Made by a program: the position numbers and the translations under genes. DNA of 41,588 bases, from NCBI GenBank assembly GCA_016281535.1, contig JAEEIT010000186.1, positions 67,514-109,101 of the forward strand, in the 5' to 3' direction. Position 1 is the first letter of the stretch; the number at the start of each line of letters is the position of its first letter. The notes below the pieces were generated by a model. That model had not been told where the DNA came from and did not search any database. It saw nothing but the letters and a program-made list of their open reading frames with translations. Shown in pieces: positions 9,612-17,434 of this stretch. This stretch comes from Clostridia bacterium. Lineage in GTDB: Bacteria; Bacillota; Clostridia; Saccharofermentanales; Saccharofermentanaceae.

Positions 9612-9929
9612 TTATTTCCTTCCCATCAGAATGTCCATCGCAGCGGAAATAGCAGCTTCGCGGTTCGGCTCCGCGTCATCTCTTAACTTCTCGGCAGCCT
9701 TCTCGGAGGCGGCATCATTCGCCGTGTTCTCATCGGAACCCTCAGACTTATGCTTCTCATAGAGAGCGGCAACCTTCTTCCTGGCATCGGAGAGCGCTTC
9801 CTGATAATCGGTCTGTGCCTGTTTCTGAGCCTTGGCTAGGATCTCGTCTGCCTTGAGCCTGGCTTCCTGCTCGATCTCGGCGGCTTTCTTCTCCGCTTCA
9901 AGAATGCGATTCACCTGTTCTGATGCCAT
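9612..9929 (-). CDS. ntpF: V-type ATP synthase peripheral stalk subunit G/H
   Basis: Short 105-residue stalk subunit that pairs with NtpE. The first 70 residues form one Ala/Glu/Lys-rich helix of the kind seen in NtpF and archaeal AhaH. The tail is polar and may be partly disordered. I chose the ATG at 9929 because AAGGAAG lies 8 bases upstream; an in-frame GTG at 9962 would add 11 residues but has no ribosome binding site. This is the first gene of the operon, so its upstream region should hold the operon promoter. Such subunits are poorly conserved, and the call leans on helix pattern and position. Confidence 0.85.
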   Translation of the reverse strand: MASEQVNRILEAEKKAAEIEQEARLKADEILAKAQKQAQTDYQEALSDARKKVAALYEKHKSEGSDENTANDAASEKAAEKLRDDAEPNREAAISAAMDILMGRK

Positions 9930-10231
9930 AGATGCTTCCTTTCCGAAAACCCAAATTTCCACTTATAAATCATTGTTCCTATTTTCACATAATAGATAGT
10001 AGAAATCAAGAGAAAATTGTGCAGAATGTTCAAAAGATTTTTGCGTTTTTGAGAATAAGAAAAGGATGCAAAAACTTTATTCATTCTTTATAATTGTTTA
10101 GCGATTGTTTTGAGAATGATCATTAGAATGAAACTCGTAAAAACGAGAAATCCTTAAGGAGTGGAGGAAAGATCCGTTCTGATAAGGATAAATGAAAAAG
10201 AGAAGAGAGTATATCAGGAGGACAGACTACA
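9930..10231. promoter_or_regulatory. divergent intergenic region, V-ATPase operon and ABC exporter
   Basis: This AT-rich 302-bp gap lies between two genes that point away from each other, so it must hold promoters for both. On the plus strand a perfect TATAAT sits at 10089-10094, about 140 bases before the exporter ATP-binding gene, but the matching -35 position is poor. AGGAGG at 10217-10222 serves that gene. On the minus strand a TATTAT-like hexamer near 9990 could be the -10 of the V-ATPase operon, again with no good -35. I see no riboswitch or terminator. Confidence 0.4.
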
Positions 10232-10948
10232 ATGTTAAAGATCGAACATCTGACGAAAACGTATCCGGGAGGAAAGGTCGGCGTGGCCGATCTGTCGCTT
10301 GAAGTGAAAGCGGGAGAGATCTACGGATTCATCGGACATAATGGTGCGGGAAAGACTACGACCATTAAGGCGGTCGTGGGACTTCACAAATTCGAGAAGG
10401 GTTCGATCACCATCGACGGGATCTCGGTCACGGAGGACCCGCTCAAGGCGAAGAGCATCACCGCCTATATTCCGGATAATCCGGAGCTGTACGATAACCT
10501 CTCGGGTATGCAGTTCCTGAACTTCGTGGCGGATGTATTCCGCGTTCCGAAGAACGAACGTAAGGCGAGGATCGAAGCCTGGGCCGGAGACCTCGAGATC
10601 CTCAATGCCCTCAATAACCAGGTGGCGTCGTATTCGCACGGCATGAAGCAGAAACTGGCGATCATCGCAGCGTTCCTGCATGAGCCGAAGCTTCTGATCA
10701 TGGACGAACCTTTCGTCGGACTGGACCCGAAGGCCGCCTTCTCTGTCAAGAAAATGATGCGTGAATTCTGCGATAAGGGGAACGCGATCTTCTTCTCGAC
10801 ACACGTTCTCGAAGTCGCCGAGAAACTCTGCGACAAGATCGCCATCATCAAGGACGGTAAACTGATCGCTTCCGGCACGATGGAAGAAGTGAAGGGCGAT
10901 GCCTCTCTGGAGGAAGTATTCCTGGAAGTCACCGAGGAGGCAAAATAA
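10232..10948 (+). CDS. ABC transporter ATP-binding protein (ABC-2 exporter type)
   Basis: ATPase of 238 residues with every motif of the fold: Walker A GHNGAGKT near residues 35-42, the signature motif as SHGMKQK near 134-140, and Walker B LLIMDEP near 158-164 followed by the FVGLDP D-loop. The signature has His where Gly is more common (SHGM for SGGQ), which is frequent in this exporter subfamily. It pairs with the permease that starts one base after its stop. The two together resemble ABC-2 exporters of unknown substrate. AGGAGG lies 9 bases before the ATG. No regulator adjoins, so the substrate cannot be guessed. Confidence 0.92.
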   Translation: MLKIEHLTKTYPGGKVGVADLSLEVKAGEIYGFIGHNGAGKTTTIKAVVGLHKFEKGSITIDGISVTEDPLKAKSITAYIPDNPELYDNLSGMQFLNFVADVFRVPKNERKARIEAWAGDLEILNALNNQVASYSHGMKQKLAIIAAFLHEPKLLIMDEPFVGLDPKAAFSVKKMMREFCDKGNAIFFSTHVLEVAEKLCDKIAIIKDGKLIASGTMEEVKGDASLEEVFLEVTEEAK

Positions 10949-10949
10949 G

Positions 10950-12560
10950 ATGCGTACACTGTTTATACTGCTGCGCACCGAGTTCATCGCTCTGGTGAAC
11001 AGCTTCAATAAGAAGGGGAAGACTCCGTTCATTCTGGCAGCCATCGGACTCGGGCTTCTCGGTATGTTCATGATCGGCATGTTCGCCATCATCGGAGGAT
11101 CCACGGCATTCATCCTGGTGGAGAAAGGCCTGGAAGAATTTGCGATCTATCTCTCCCTGTCCCTTTCCATGATCATCGCGCTGATGTTCGGCGTCATGAA
11201 CTCTACAAGAGATGCCCGCTCGAATGATACGGACATGCTCCTTGCCATGCCGATCCCGAAAGCGGCCATCGTTGTCTCCAAGCTCCTCGGTATGTATCTT
11301 CTGGATGTGCTGTGTGCGCTGGTCATGCTGGTACCGAGTTATCTCATCGTCTGCCTCGTCGGAGGGCATTCCTTCGCTCTGTTTGCCAGAGGTATGGTCA
11401 TCGCCTTCCTGATCCCGGCGCTTCCGCTCTTTATCTCGCTGCTGATCAGCGCGGCGATCGGCTTCCTGCGTAAGGCAACGAAGTTCGGCCAGATCGTAGC
11501 CATGTTCCTCTCGATGGGCGTGATGCTTCTTTATATGGTCGTGGTTCCGAACATCTCCTCGTATGCGGAGAGCATGAACATCACGGCGGCGGAGTCCGTC
11601 ACGAAGATGAAGCAGATCCTCCCGTTCTACTGGATCACGGAAGCGATCTACAGCGGAGATCTTCTCTGCATGCTTCTGACGCTGGCTATCACGCTGATCC
11701 CGATGGTGCTGGCGGTATATATCCATGCACGTGGCCTGAACGGTGTAGATTTCCATGTGGATAATTCCAAGAAAGCCCGTTCGTACAAGACGGCATCTCC
11801 GAGACAGGCTGTGATCAAGATGGAATTCAGAAGATATTTCTCTTCCATGAATTACATTATGAATACCCTTTTCGGCACGATCCTCCTTCTTGCCATCTCC
11901 GGTTTTATCGCCGTGAAAGGTGTCGGAAACATTGATATCCTGGAGGAGATCACAGTTAATGGCGAGAAGATGGATGTCATTTCACACTTTACCGGTCTGG
12001 CATGGGCCGCGATCTGGGGACTGTTTATCAACTTCTTTGCTTCGATCACGTATACGACTCCGCCTTCCGTATCACTGGAAGGCAAGCGGATCTGGCTCAA
12101 TAAGAGCCTGCCGATCAGCACGAGAGATATCCTGATGAGTAAGCTCGCAGTCAGTGTCATGATCTTCCAGCCGATCTCGATCCTCTGCTGTATCGCACTC
12201 TCGATCGCAGCAAGAAGCGGATTTCTTTCCTGTCTGGTCCTGATCCTGCTCACATCGCTGTTCCACCTCTTCTGCTCCATGGTGGGCCTGATCTTCGGCC
12301 TGATTTTCGTCCGCCTCGACTGGACCAATGAGGCACAGGTCATCAAGAGCGGCATGGCACTGGTACTGACGATGGTCGTCAACATGATCCTTGCGCTTGT
12401 GTTCGGTATCGGTCTGGTCGTATCGGTGATCATCGGAAAAGATCCGGTATACTTCGCCGTGCTCGGAGGAGAAATTGTTCTTCTGCTGGGACTTTGTGCC
12501 GGCGCATATGCTATAATTACTCACTACGGGGTGAGAAAGTACGAATCGCTGAACGGCTGA
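10950..12560 (+). CDS. ABC-2 type exporter permease, fused double-length
   Basis: Membrane protein of 536 residues with about twelve hydrophobic helices in two sets of six, at roughly residues 25-255 and 300-530. Each half contains a similar turn after its second helix: MPIPKAAIVVSKLL near residue 90 and LPISTRDILMSKLA near residue 400. The protein therefore looks like a head-to-tail duplication of one ABC-2 permease unit, so one chain could form the whole membrane channel for an ATPase dimer. I chose the ATG at 10950 because GAGGAGG lies 9 bases upstream; the frame is open further upstream but overlaps the ATPase gene. Confidence 0.88.
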   Translation: MRTLFILLRTEFIALVNSFNKKGKTPFILAAIGLGLLGMFMIGMFAIIGGSTAFILVEKGLEEFAIYLSLSLSMIIALMFGVMNSTRDARSNDTDMLLAMPIPKAAIVVSKLLGMYLLDVLCALVMLVPSYLIVCLVGGHSFALFARGMVIAFLIPALPLFISLLISAAIGFLRKATKFGQIVAMFLSMGVMLLYMVVVPNISSYAESMNITAAESVTKMKQILPFYWITEAIYSGDLLCMLLTLAITLIPMVLAVYIHARGLNGVDFHVDNSKKARSYKTASPRQAVIKMEFRRYFSSMNYIMNTLFGTILLLAISGFIAVKGVGNIDILEEITVNGEKMDVISHFTGLAWAAIWGLFINFFASITYTTPPSVSLEGKRIWLNKSLPISTRDILMSKLAVSVMIFQPISILCCIALSIAARSGFLSCLVLILLTSLFHLFCSMVGLIFGLIFVRLDWTNEAQVIKSGMALVLTMVVNMILALVFGIGLVVSVIIGKDPVYFAVLGGEIVLLLGLCAGAYAIITHYGVRKYESLNG

Positions 12561-12614
12561 AGCCGGAGGGTGGCGGTAAGGACACACATTCCCGAAATCA
12601 ACTAGGAGTATCAG

Positions 12615-13307
12615 ATGGACCTTTTTCATCGGACACCGGCACCGGAAGATCGGGAGCTTACTTGGATCAAACCATTCGACAATCGGATGGATGAGATCCT
12701 GCGGCTCAAAGAGAAATCGGAGACCTGTCCCAAGGAGATGAAGAAGGTCTTTCTTTCTGCCTGGGGGGAGCTGGCCGCGCAGGTGAAACTTCACCAGAAG
12801 ATCGCCTCTCAGATCGTCGGGACCGGACTTCCCCTGAGCGTATACTATAATCTCACACTGAAGACGGACATGGCCGCCGTGACAGCCGGATACCTCATCA
12901 TTGCAGACGAGATCATCGTGACAGTGCTTTTCCGGAAGAAAGAGCACATCGAGTGGGACCGCTACGACACGCGGTTCTCGAAGAATCCGGAGGCAGTGGG
13001 GACACGTGAGTGCGAAGAGACGGCCTGTGTCATCGCGGACTGGCTTGCGGTCAATCGCGCGCTCTCGACGAAAGAAATGGCCAGGGTGGTACCGGTCCTC
13101 ATCGATGACGAGGAGACGGAATACAGCGCCAGTGCCCGCCCCATCGGCTCAAGCGAGATCTACACGGGCATCACGCAGGCGCTGCGGATCCATCCGGACG
13201 TGTTCGGGCAGTGGCTCCTGTCTAACTGCGGCGTATCGGAGATGCCGGTATTTAACACCATGCGCAGAAATAAGATCATCGAAGCCATTGACCGGGCGAT
13301 GACATAA
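12615..13307 (+). CDS. conserved-looking hypothetical protein
   Basis: I do not recognise this 230-residue soluble protein. A TAGGAG ribosome binding site 6 bases before the ATG and a length clear of any opposing gene support it as real. It has no signal peptide and no membrane helix. The central part (residues 60-110) alternates helix and hydrophobic strand, and the sequence contains several Cys (near 38, 132, 137 and 206) and an acidic IDDEETE patch near 160. It is 54 bp downstream of the exporter permease on the same strand with no terminator between, so the three may be cotranscribed. A link to the exporter is only positional. Confidence 0.7.
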   Translation: MDLFHRTPAPEDRELTWIKPFDNRMDEILRLKEKSETCPKEMKKVFLSAWGELAAQVKLHQKIASQIVGTGLPLSVYYNLTLKTDMAAVTAGYLIIADEIIVTVLFRKKEHIEWDRYDTRFSKNPEAVGTRECEETACVIADWLAVNRALSTKEMARVVPVLIDDEETEYSASARPIGSSEIYTGITQALRIHPDVFGQWLLSNCGVSEMPVFNTMRRNKIIEAIDRAMT

Positions 13308-13534
13308 TCTTCGTCAAAAGCACAGGAAACGGCGGTGTGGAAGCGCTTCCCGCTGCTTCCCGGATGCGTGCATGGGATCACCTGTTTACAAAACGGACAT
13401 AGAAAAGACGTAAAAATGACCGTTTGTTTTTCGAATTCGCATAGTTTATTCAAATCTTCCCCTCATAATGTAAGCATAGAGGTTGATAAATGAAGCAAGG
13501 AACCCAGAGCTTCACCCGAAAGGGGGGATAGAGG
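13308..13534 (+). promoter_or_regulatory. leader region of the epimerase gene
   Basis: A CATAAT hexamer at 13464-13469 is the best -10 candidate, with a poor -35. Downstream the leader can form two small hairpins, one with TGAAGC/GCTTCA arms (about 13491-13513) and one with a CCC-GAAA-GGG stem that ends in the purine-rich ribosome binding region. A 12-bp palindrome GGAAGCGCTTCC lies at 13339-13350. None of this matches a riboswitch class I know. No T-run terminator is visible after the preceding gene. Confidence 0.3.
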
Positions 13535-14587
13535 ATGACAACGTATTTAGTAACCGGCGCGACAGGACAGATTGGGAACACGATCGTTCGCATGCTGCTT
13601 GATAATGGCAAGAAAGTACGCGTACTCGTGCACCCGGAAGAGGACACGACACCGTTGGCAGGACTTCCGGTAGATGTGAAGTACGGAGACATTCTCGTAA
13701 AGGATTCCCTGAAAGATTTCTTCAACCTGAAGGAGCCGCGCGAGGCGGTGGTGATCCATGCACAGGAGAGAAACGTGATCTCCGACAAGACGGATCTGAT
13801 GGTACGGAGGGTCAACATCCACGGCACCATGAATATCACCGATACATGCGTGAAGAAGAAGATCGGCAAACTGATCTACATCGGTTCGGCAAGAGCGATC
13901 CCGCTCGAAGGCGATTCGAAAGAACCGGTCAAGGATGTAAAGTATTTCGACCGCAATAAGGTGGTTGGCGATTATGCCAAGTCGAAGGCGGAAGCGACAC
14001 AGTATATCCTGGATAAGGTTTCACTGAATGGTCTGAATGCCGTGATCCTGCTTCCTTCTCTGGTGATCGGGCCTTATGAGTACGGAAATTCCGATATCAT
14101 CAGCCTGATCCGCGACTACCTCTCGGGGGATCTGAAGGTCAGTATCCCGGGTGGTGTAGATTTCACTGATGTACGCGATGTGGCTTCCGGCGTGCTGGAA
14201 GCCGCAGAGCACAGTGAAAAGGGCACATGCTACATCCTTTCCAACTCGTACATGAGTACGCAGGATTTCCTGCATAGCCTTCACGAGATCACGGGAAGAG
14301 ATGAAGTTACGAAGACAGTTCCGAACTGGCTTCTCTCCGGCAAGGGCATCGCGCAGCTGTATTACAGGATCACGCGCAAGGCGAATCCGAAAGATAAGTA
14401 CGGACCGTTCCTTTCACCGGAGCCGCTCTATCAGAGTGAACGGGCAAGTGCAGACCTGCACTATGCACCAAGAGATGTACGATCTTCGCTGGAAGATACT
14501 GTGGACTGGGTAGAGAAGAACCCACCGTCCGAGAAGGCTTCCCCTGAAGATGCCAGGAAAGGCTCGCCGAAGGCAAGAAGCGGCTGA
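13535..14587 (+). CDS. NAD(P)-dependent epimerase/dehydratase family protein (extended SDR)
   Basis: Protein of 350 residues with the N-terminal Rossmann motif TGATGQIG at 7-14. The SDR catalytic set is present, with Ser118 after the beta-5 strand and Tyr147-x-x-x-Lys151. The C-terminal half (about 230-330) binds the substrate in this superfamily and resembles the dihydroflavonol-4-reductase/NDP-sugar epimerase group, but I cannot name the substrate. The last 25 residues are Lys/Ser/Pro/Glu-rich and probably disordered. The gene appears monocistronic: a leader of over 200 bp precedes it and a strong terminator follows 80 bp after the stop. No sugar-nucleotide or glycan genes adjoin. Confidence 0.85.
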   Translation: MTTYLVTGATGQIGNTIVRMLLDNGKKVRVLVHPEEDTTPLAGLPVDVKYGDILVKDSLKDFFNLKEPREAVVIHAQERNVISDKTDLMVRRVNIHGTMNITDTCVKKKIGKLIYIGSARAIPLEGDSKEPVKDVKYFDRNKVVGDYAKSKAEATQYILDKVSLNGLNAVILLPSLVIGPYEYGNSDIISLIRDYLSGDLKVSIPGGVDFTDVRDVASGVLEAAEHSEKGTCYILSNSYMSTQDFLHSLHEITGRDEVTKTVPNWLLSGKGIAQLYYRITRKANPKDKYGPFLSPEPLYQSERASADLHYAPRDVRSSLEDTVDWVEKNPPSEKASPEDARKGSPKARSG

Positions 14588-14666
14588 TCCTGGAAAACCG
14601 GCCGGAAACGGCATCATAAATTGCAAGCACCTCCTTATAATATATACCTCTACTTCCTTGTTTCCT

Positions 14667-14707
14667 GAGGCTGTCCCGATTCCCTTCGGGGCAGCCTCGA
14701 CCCTTTC
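14667..14707 (+). terminator. rho-independent terminator after the epimerase gene
   Basis: Arms GAGGCTGTCCCGA and TCGGGGCAGCCTC (14667-14698) form a 13-bp stem with one G-T wobble and a 6-base loop, followed by a T-rich tract. It lies 80 bp after the epimerase stop and ends that transcript before the repeat-filled gap. Confidence 0.85.
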
Positions 14708-14746
14708 TTTACGTAAAAAAGTCACCATATCTGTTTGCTGCAGGCT

Positions 14747-14821
14747 GCGGATGAGAAAAGTTTCTTGCGCTGTCCTCGGACTTCGTCCTGTGGAGGCGCT
14801 TCGAAACTTTTCTCACTCCGC
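14747..14821 (-). repeat. structured repeat, copy A (core on minus strand)
   Basis: Read on the minus strand, arms of about 18 bp (starting GCGGAGTGAG, closing CTCATCCGC, one bulged base) enclose GCGC/GCGC and then the core: CTCCACA, a GGAC-GAA-GTCC hairpin, and GAGGACA. The same core recurs at 14991, 17460 and 41462. Weaker complementary segments continue outside the arms (TCACCAT at 14722 with ATGGTGA near 14843, TTTACG near 14708 with CGTAAA near 14855), so the whole dyad may span about 150 bp. Compared with copy B, the arms show paired changes that keep the helix. Confidence 0.85.
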
Positions 14822-14962
14822 ATCTTGTGAGAAAAACACAAATGGTGAAATTCCGTAAAAACGGTCGAGGCCGCCTCGAAGATCATCTTGCTTGTGACTC
14901 TGCCGAGAGTGTGGATGTCAATACTTAACAATTCCGGTCGGCTTTTTTAGATTTGAGATGGA
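14822..14962. other. gap between structured repeats A and B
   Basis: No gene is visible. The stretch holds a CCGT-AAAA-ACGG hairpin (14853-14864), a TCGAGG-CCG-CCTCGA hairpin (14865-14879), and a GCCGA/TCGGC pair (14902-14942) followed by six T. The last would be a terminator only with a very long loop. Together with copies A and B the whole 14710-15051 region is almost continuously palindromic. Confidence 0.5.
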
Positions 14963-15051
14963 AAAGCGAATGGAAGAAAAAGATTTCGACGTGCCTCCGC
15001 AGGCGCTTGGGCGGCGAGGACAGCACGAGAAACTTTTTCTTCATTCGCTTT
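14963..15051 (+). repeat. structured repeat, copy B (core on plus strand)
   Basis: Arms AAAGCGAATG... and ...CATTCGCTTT (about 25 paired bases with three small bulges) enclose CGTGC/GCACG and the core at about 14995-15022. The core is CTCCGCA, a poorly paired GC-rich tip, then GAGGACA. It is the mirror partner of copy A, 141 bp away in the opposite orientation. Its arm sequence is clearly related to that of copy A but has compensatory changes (GCGAA/TTCGC here, GCGGA/TCCGC in A). Confidence 0.85.
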
Positions 15052-15138
15052 CTATAAATATAAAGAAAAAGACGACCGGAATGTGGTATAGTATTGGGGT
15101 ACATATCTCTATTCTAATCAGAAAAGGAAGTGTTTCTT

Positions 15139-15657
15139 GTGGGCAAGACAGCTATGCTTGTGATCGATATGCAGAATGCTCTGATCCTGGAGCATCCCTA
15201 CGATGAGAAACGTCTGATCAAGACGGTGTCGCAGATGGAGATGATCTGTCGCGATAAGGGGATCGAAGTGATCTTCGTCCGTCACGAGGATAATACTTTA
15301 GTCAAGGGAGAGAGCGGATTCGAGATCTATTCCCAGGTGGCACCGAAGAACGGAGAGAAAATATTCGACAAGAAATATAACAGTGCTTTTCGCGAGACAG
15401 GATTACATGAGTATCTGAAGGAGCAGGGTGTCGAGAAACTGATCGTTACGGGTATGCAGACGGATTTCTGCGTCGATGCGACGATCAAGGTGGCATTTGA
15501 ACTGGGCTACGATGTGATCGTTCCGCGTGGCGGACATACGACCTTCGATAACCGCTATCTTTCCGGCGAGGAGCTCTACCATTACTACAGCTACGAAATC
15601 TGGAACCACCGCTATGCGCAGGTGATGTCCATCGACCATATTGAGGAGTGCCTATGA
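15139..15657 (+). CDS. isochorismatase-family cysteine hydrolase
   Basis: Protein of 172 residues in the nicotinamidase/isochorismatase superfamily. The triad is visible: Asp10 in VIDMQN, Lys79 in the DKKYNSAF segment and the nucleophile Cys111 in TDFCVDAT. The usual cis-peptide region precedes the Cys. Family members hydrolyse amides or vinyl ethers such as nicotinamide, isochorismate or N-carbamoyl compounds. Nothing here fixes the substrate, and it lacks an obvious metal-site motif of nicotinamidases. I chose the GTG at 15139 because AAGGAAG lies 8 bases upstream; another GTG at 15130 sits inside that site. Its stop overlaps the next start as ATGA, so it is coupled to the CAT-like gene. 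Confidence 0.88.
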   Translation: MGKTAMLVIDMQNALILEHPYDEKRLIKTVSQMEMICRDKGIEVIFVRHEDNTLVKGESGFEIYSQVAPKNGEKIFDKKYNSAFRETGLHEYLKEQGVEKLIVTGMQTDFCVDATIKVAFELGYDVIVPRGGHTTFDNRYLSGEELYHYYSYEIWNHRYAQVMSIDHIEECL

Positions 15658-16304
15658 AATCACAGTTTTTCCCTTACGATCAGACCTGGCCGAGAGCCCA
15701 GCATTTCCAGTACTATGCGAAGATGTTCCCGATGAACATCTCGCTGAACCGTAGGATCGATGTGACGGATCTTCTGCCGGCGATCGAGAAGAAGGGCTAC
15801 CGTCAGGAAGCGGTCTTCTACTATATGGTGACGCGCGCGATCAATAATCAGGGCGAGCTCAGTGTGGCATATAAGGATGGTCAGATCGGCTGGTGGAATT
15901 ACCTCAATCCGGCGTATCCGGTGTATCACGAAGATGACCAGACCAGTACGATCCTGTGGACGGAGTACGATGAGGAATTCTCCGTATTCTATGAGAAGTA
16001 TCTGACGGATCTGGAGAAGTACGGGAACAGTAAGGGCGTCTTCGCCATGAAGGGCATGCCGCCGACGAACAGCTATAATGTCTGCTTTAACCCATGGTTC
16101 ACTTTCGACGGATTCTCGGTGGATCTTTATGAGATGAAGGACTATTTCTTCCCGACCGTGGATATGTGCAAGGTCGTGGAGGAGAACGGTCGGAAGTATC
16201 TGCCGATCGCGATCACCGTACACCGGGCGGCGACCGACCTGATCCACTTAAAGAAGTTCTTCGACGATATCGAGAGCTATTTCCCGATGTTCATCGATGG
16301 CTGA
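15654..16304 (+). CDS. chloramphenicol acetyltransferase-fold protein lacking the catalytic His
   Basis: Protein of 216 residues, the length of CatA enzymes (about 219). The CAT fold is recognisable from the PMNISLNRRIDVT-type start, the NPWFTFDGF segment near 146-154 and the C-terminal active-site strand. In CatA that strand reads V-H-H-x-x-x-D-G with the second His catalytic. Here it is Val189-His190-Arg191-Ala-Ala-Thr-Asp195-Leu196, so the catalytic His is Arg and the Gly is Leu. Asp195, which is structural, is kept. It is probably not an active acetyltransferase of the standard mechanism, and not a resistance gene. The ATG at 15654 has GAGGAG upstream and overlaps the previous stop; it overlaps nothing downstream if mnmA starts at 16318. 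Confidence 0.8.
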   Translation: MKSQFFPYDQTWPRAQHFQYYAKMFPMNISLNRRIDVTDLLPAIEKKGYRQEAVFYYMVTRAINNQGELSVAYKDGQIGWWNYLNPAYPVYHEDDQTSTILWTEYDEEFSVFYEKYLTDLEKYGNSKGVFAMKGMPPTNSYNVCFNPWFTFDGFSVDLYEMKDYFFPTVDMCKVVEENGRKYLPIAITVHRAATDLIHLKKFFDDIESYFPMFIDG

Positions 16305-16317
16305 TGAGGCATCTTCC

Positions 16318-17388
16318 ATGGGACGTGCGCTGATCGCTATGAGCGGCGGGGTGGATTCCTCGCTGGCCGCGAAGATCATGCTCGATCGCGGCTATGACGT
16401 AATCGGCTGCACCATGAAGCTCTACAGTAACGAAGATATCGTAGTTAAGAACCCCAAGACGTGCTGTGCCCTCGATGACGTAGAGGATGCAAGGTCGGTG
16501 TGCCGGCACCTGGGGATCCCGTATTATGTCTTTAATTTTCAGGATGAGTTCCGCGAGAAGGTCATCTGCAAGTTCGTGGACTGCTATGAGCACGGGCGGA
16601 CTCCGAATCCCTGCATCGACTGTAACCGTTATCTCAAGTTCGGCAAGCTCTACGAGCGTGCGCAGGTCCTGGGCTGCGATGTGATCGTGACCGGACACTA
16701 TGCACGGATCGAAGAAAGAGATGGCCGTTTCCATCTTCGTAAAGCACTGGACCCCGCCAAGGATCAGAGCTACGTGCTCTATTCCCTTACGCAGGAACAG
16801 CTGGCGCATACCGTTTTCCCACTGGGCGATCTGAAGAAGACCGAGGTGCGTGAGATCGCAAAGGACGCCGGCATGGTCAATGCAGAGAAGCGGGAGAGCC
16901 AGGATATCTGCTTCGTGCCGGACGGAGATTATGTTTCCTTCCTCCGTAAGTTTACAGGCCATGACTATCCTTCCGGCGATTTCGTGGATAAAGACGGGAA
17001 CGTCCTGGGCACGCATAAGGGTATCGTTTCCTATACCCCCGGACAGAGAAGAGGCCTGGGACTGGCGCTTCCGGCACCGATGTACGTGTCCCGCCTCGAT
17101 GTCGAGAACAACCGGGTCATCCTTGTCTATGACGAAGACCTCCGAAACACGGAGGCGCTGGTCGATGACGTGAACTGGATCTCCGGAGAGGTCCCGTCTG
17201 GACCGGTCCGTGTGCAGGCCAAGCTCCGTTATCACCAGAAAGAACAGTGGGCGACGGCCGTTCCGCAGAAAGACGGAAAGGTCCGTCTTCTTTTCGACGA
17301 GCCGATCCGCGCCATTACACCGGGGCAGGCCGCCGTCTTCTACGATGGCGACGAAGTCCTGGGCGGCGGAACGATAATTATCGAGTAA
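16318..17388 (+). CDS. mnmA: tRNA-specific 2-thiouridylase MnmA
   Basis: MnmA activates U34 of tRNA-Lys, -Glu and -Gln with ATP and replaces the 2-oxygen with sulfur passed on from a cysteine desulfurase. The protein has 356 residues (E. coli 368). It starts with the PP-loop SGGVDSS, then has the NPCIDCN motif with the first catalytic Cys near residue 100, the SQDICFVP motif with the second near residue 190, and a C-terminal beta-barrel. All key residues are present. I chose the ATG at 16318 because TGAGG lies 8 bases upstream; an in-frame ATG at 16297 would add seven residues and overlap the previous gene by 8 bp. The sulfur donor gene is not in the window. Confidence 0.95.
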   Translation: MGRALIAMSGGVDSSLAAKIMLDRGYDVIGCTMKLYSNEDIVVKNPKTCCALDDVEDARSVCRHLGIPYYVFNFQDEFREKVICKFVDCYEHGRTPNPCIDCNRYLKFGKLYERAQVLGCDVIVTGHYARIEERDGRFHLRKALDPAKDQSYVLYSLTQEQLAHTVFPLGDLKKTEVREIAKDAGMVNAEKRESQDICFVPDGDYVSFLRKFTGHDYPSGDFVDKDGNVLGTHKGIVSYTPGQRRGLGLALPAPMYVSRLDVENNRVILVYDEDLRNTEALVDDVNWISGEVPSGPVRVQAKLRYHQKEQWATAVPQKDGKVRLLFDEPIRAITPGQAAVFYDGDEVLGGGTIIIE

Positions 17389-17434
17389 TCATCTCCACAT
17401 AACCCCTTCCGGCGCAGGTACTCCGCAAACTCGT

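Noticed and set aside
13339..13350. 12-bp palindrome GGAAGCGCTTCC as an operator
   Set aside because: A single short palindrome far from any recognisable promoter is not enough evidence.
13491..13534. riboswitch before the epimerase gene
   Set aside because: Two small hairpins are present, but no conserved core of a known class (for example c-di-GMP or purine) can be recognised, and there is no expression platform beyond a G-rich ribosome binding site.
14902..14948. second terminator between repeats A and B
   Set aside because: Only 5 bp of stem with a loop of over 30 bases precede the T-run, too weak to call.
15654..16304. chloramphenicol resistance gene
   Set aside because: The catalytic His of CatA is Arg here, so resistance should not be claimed.
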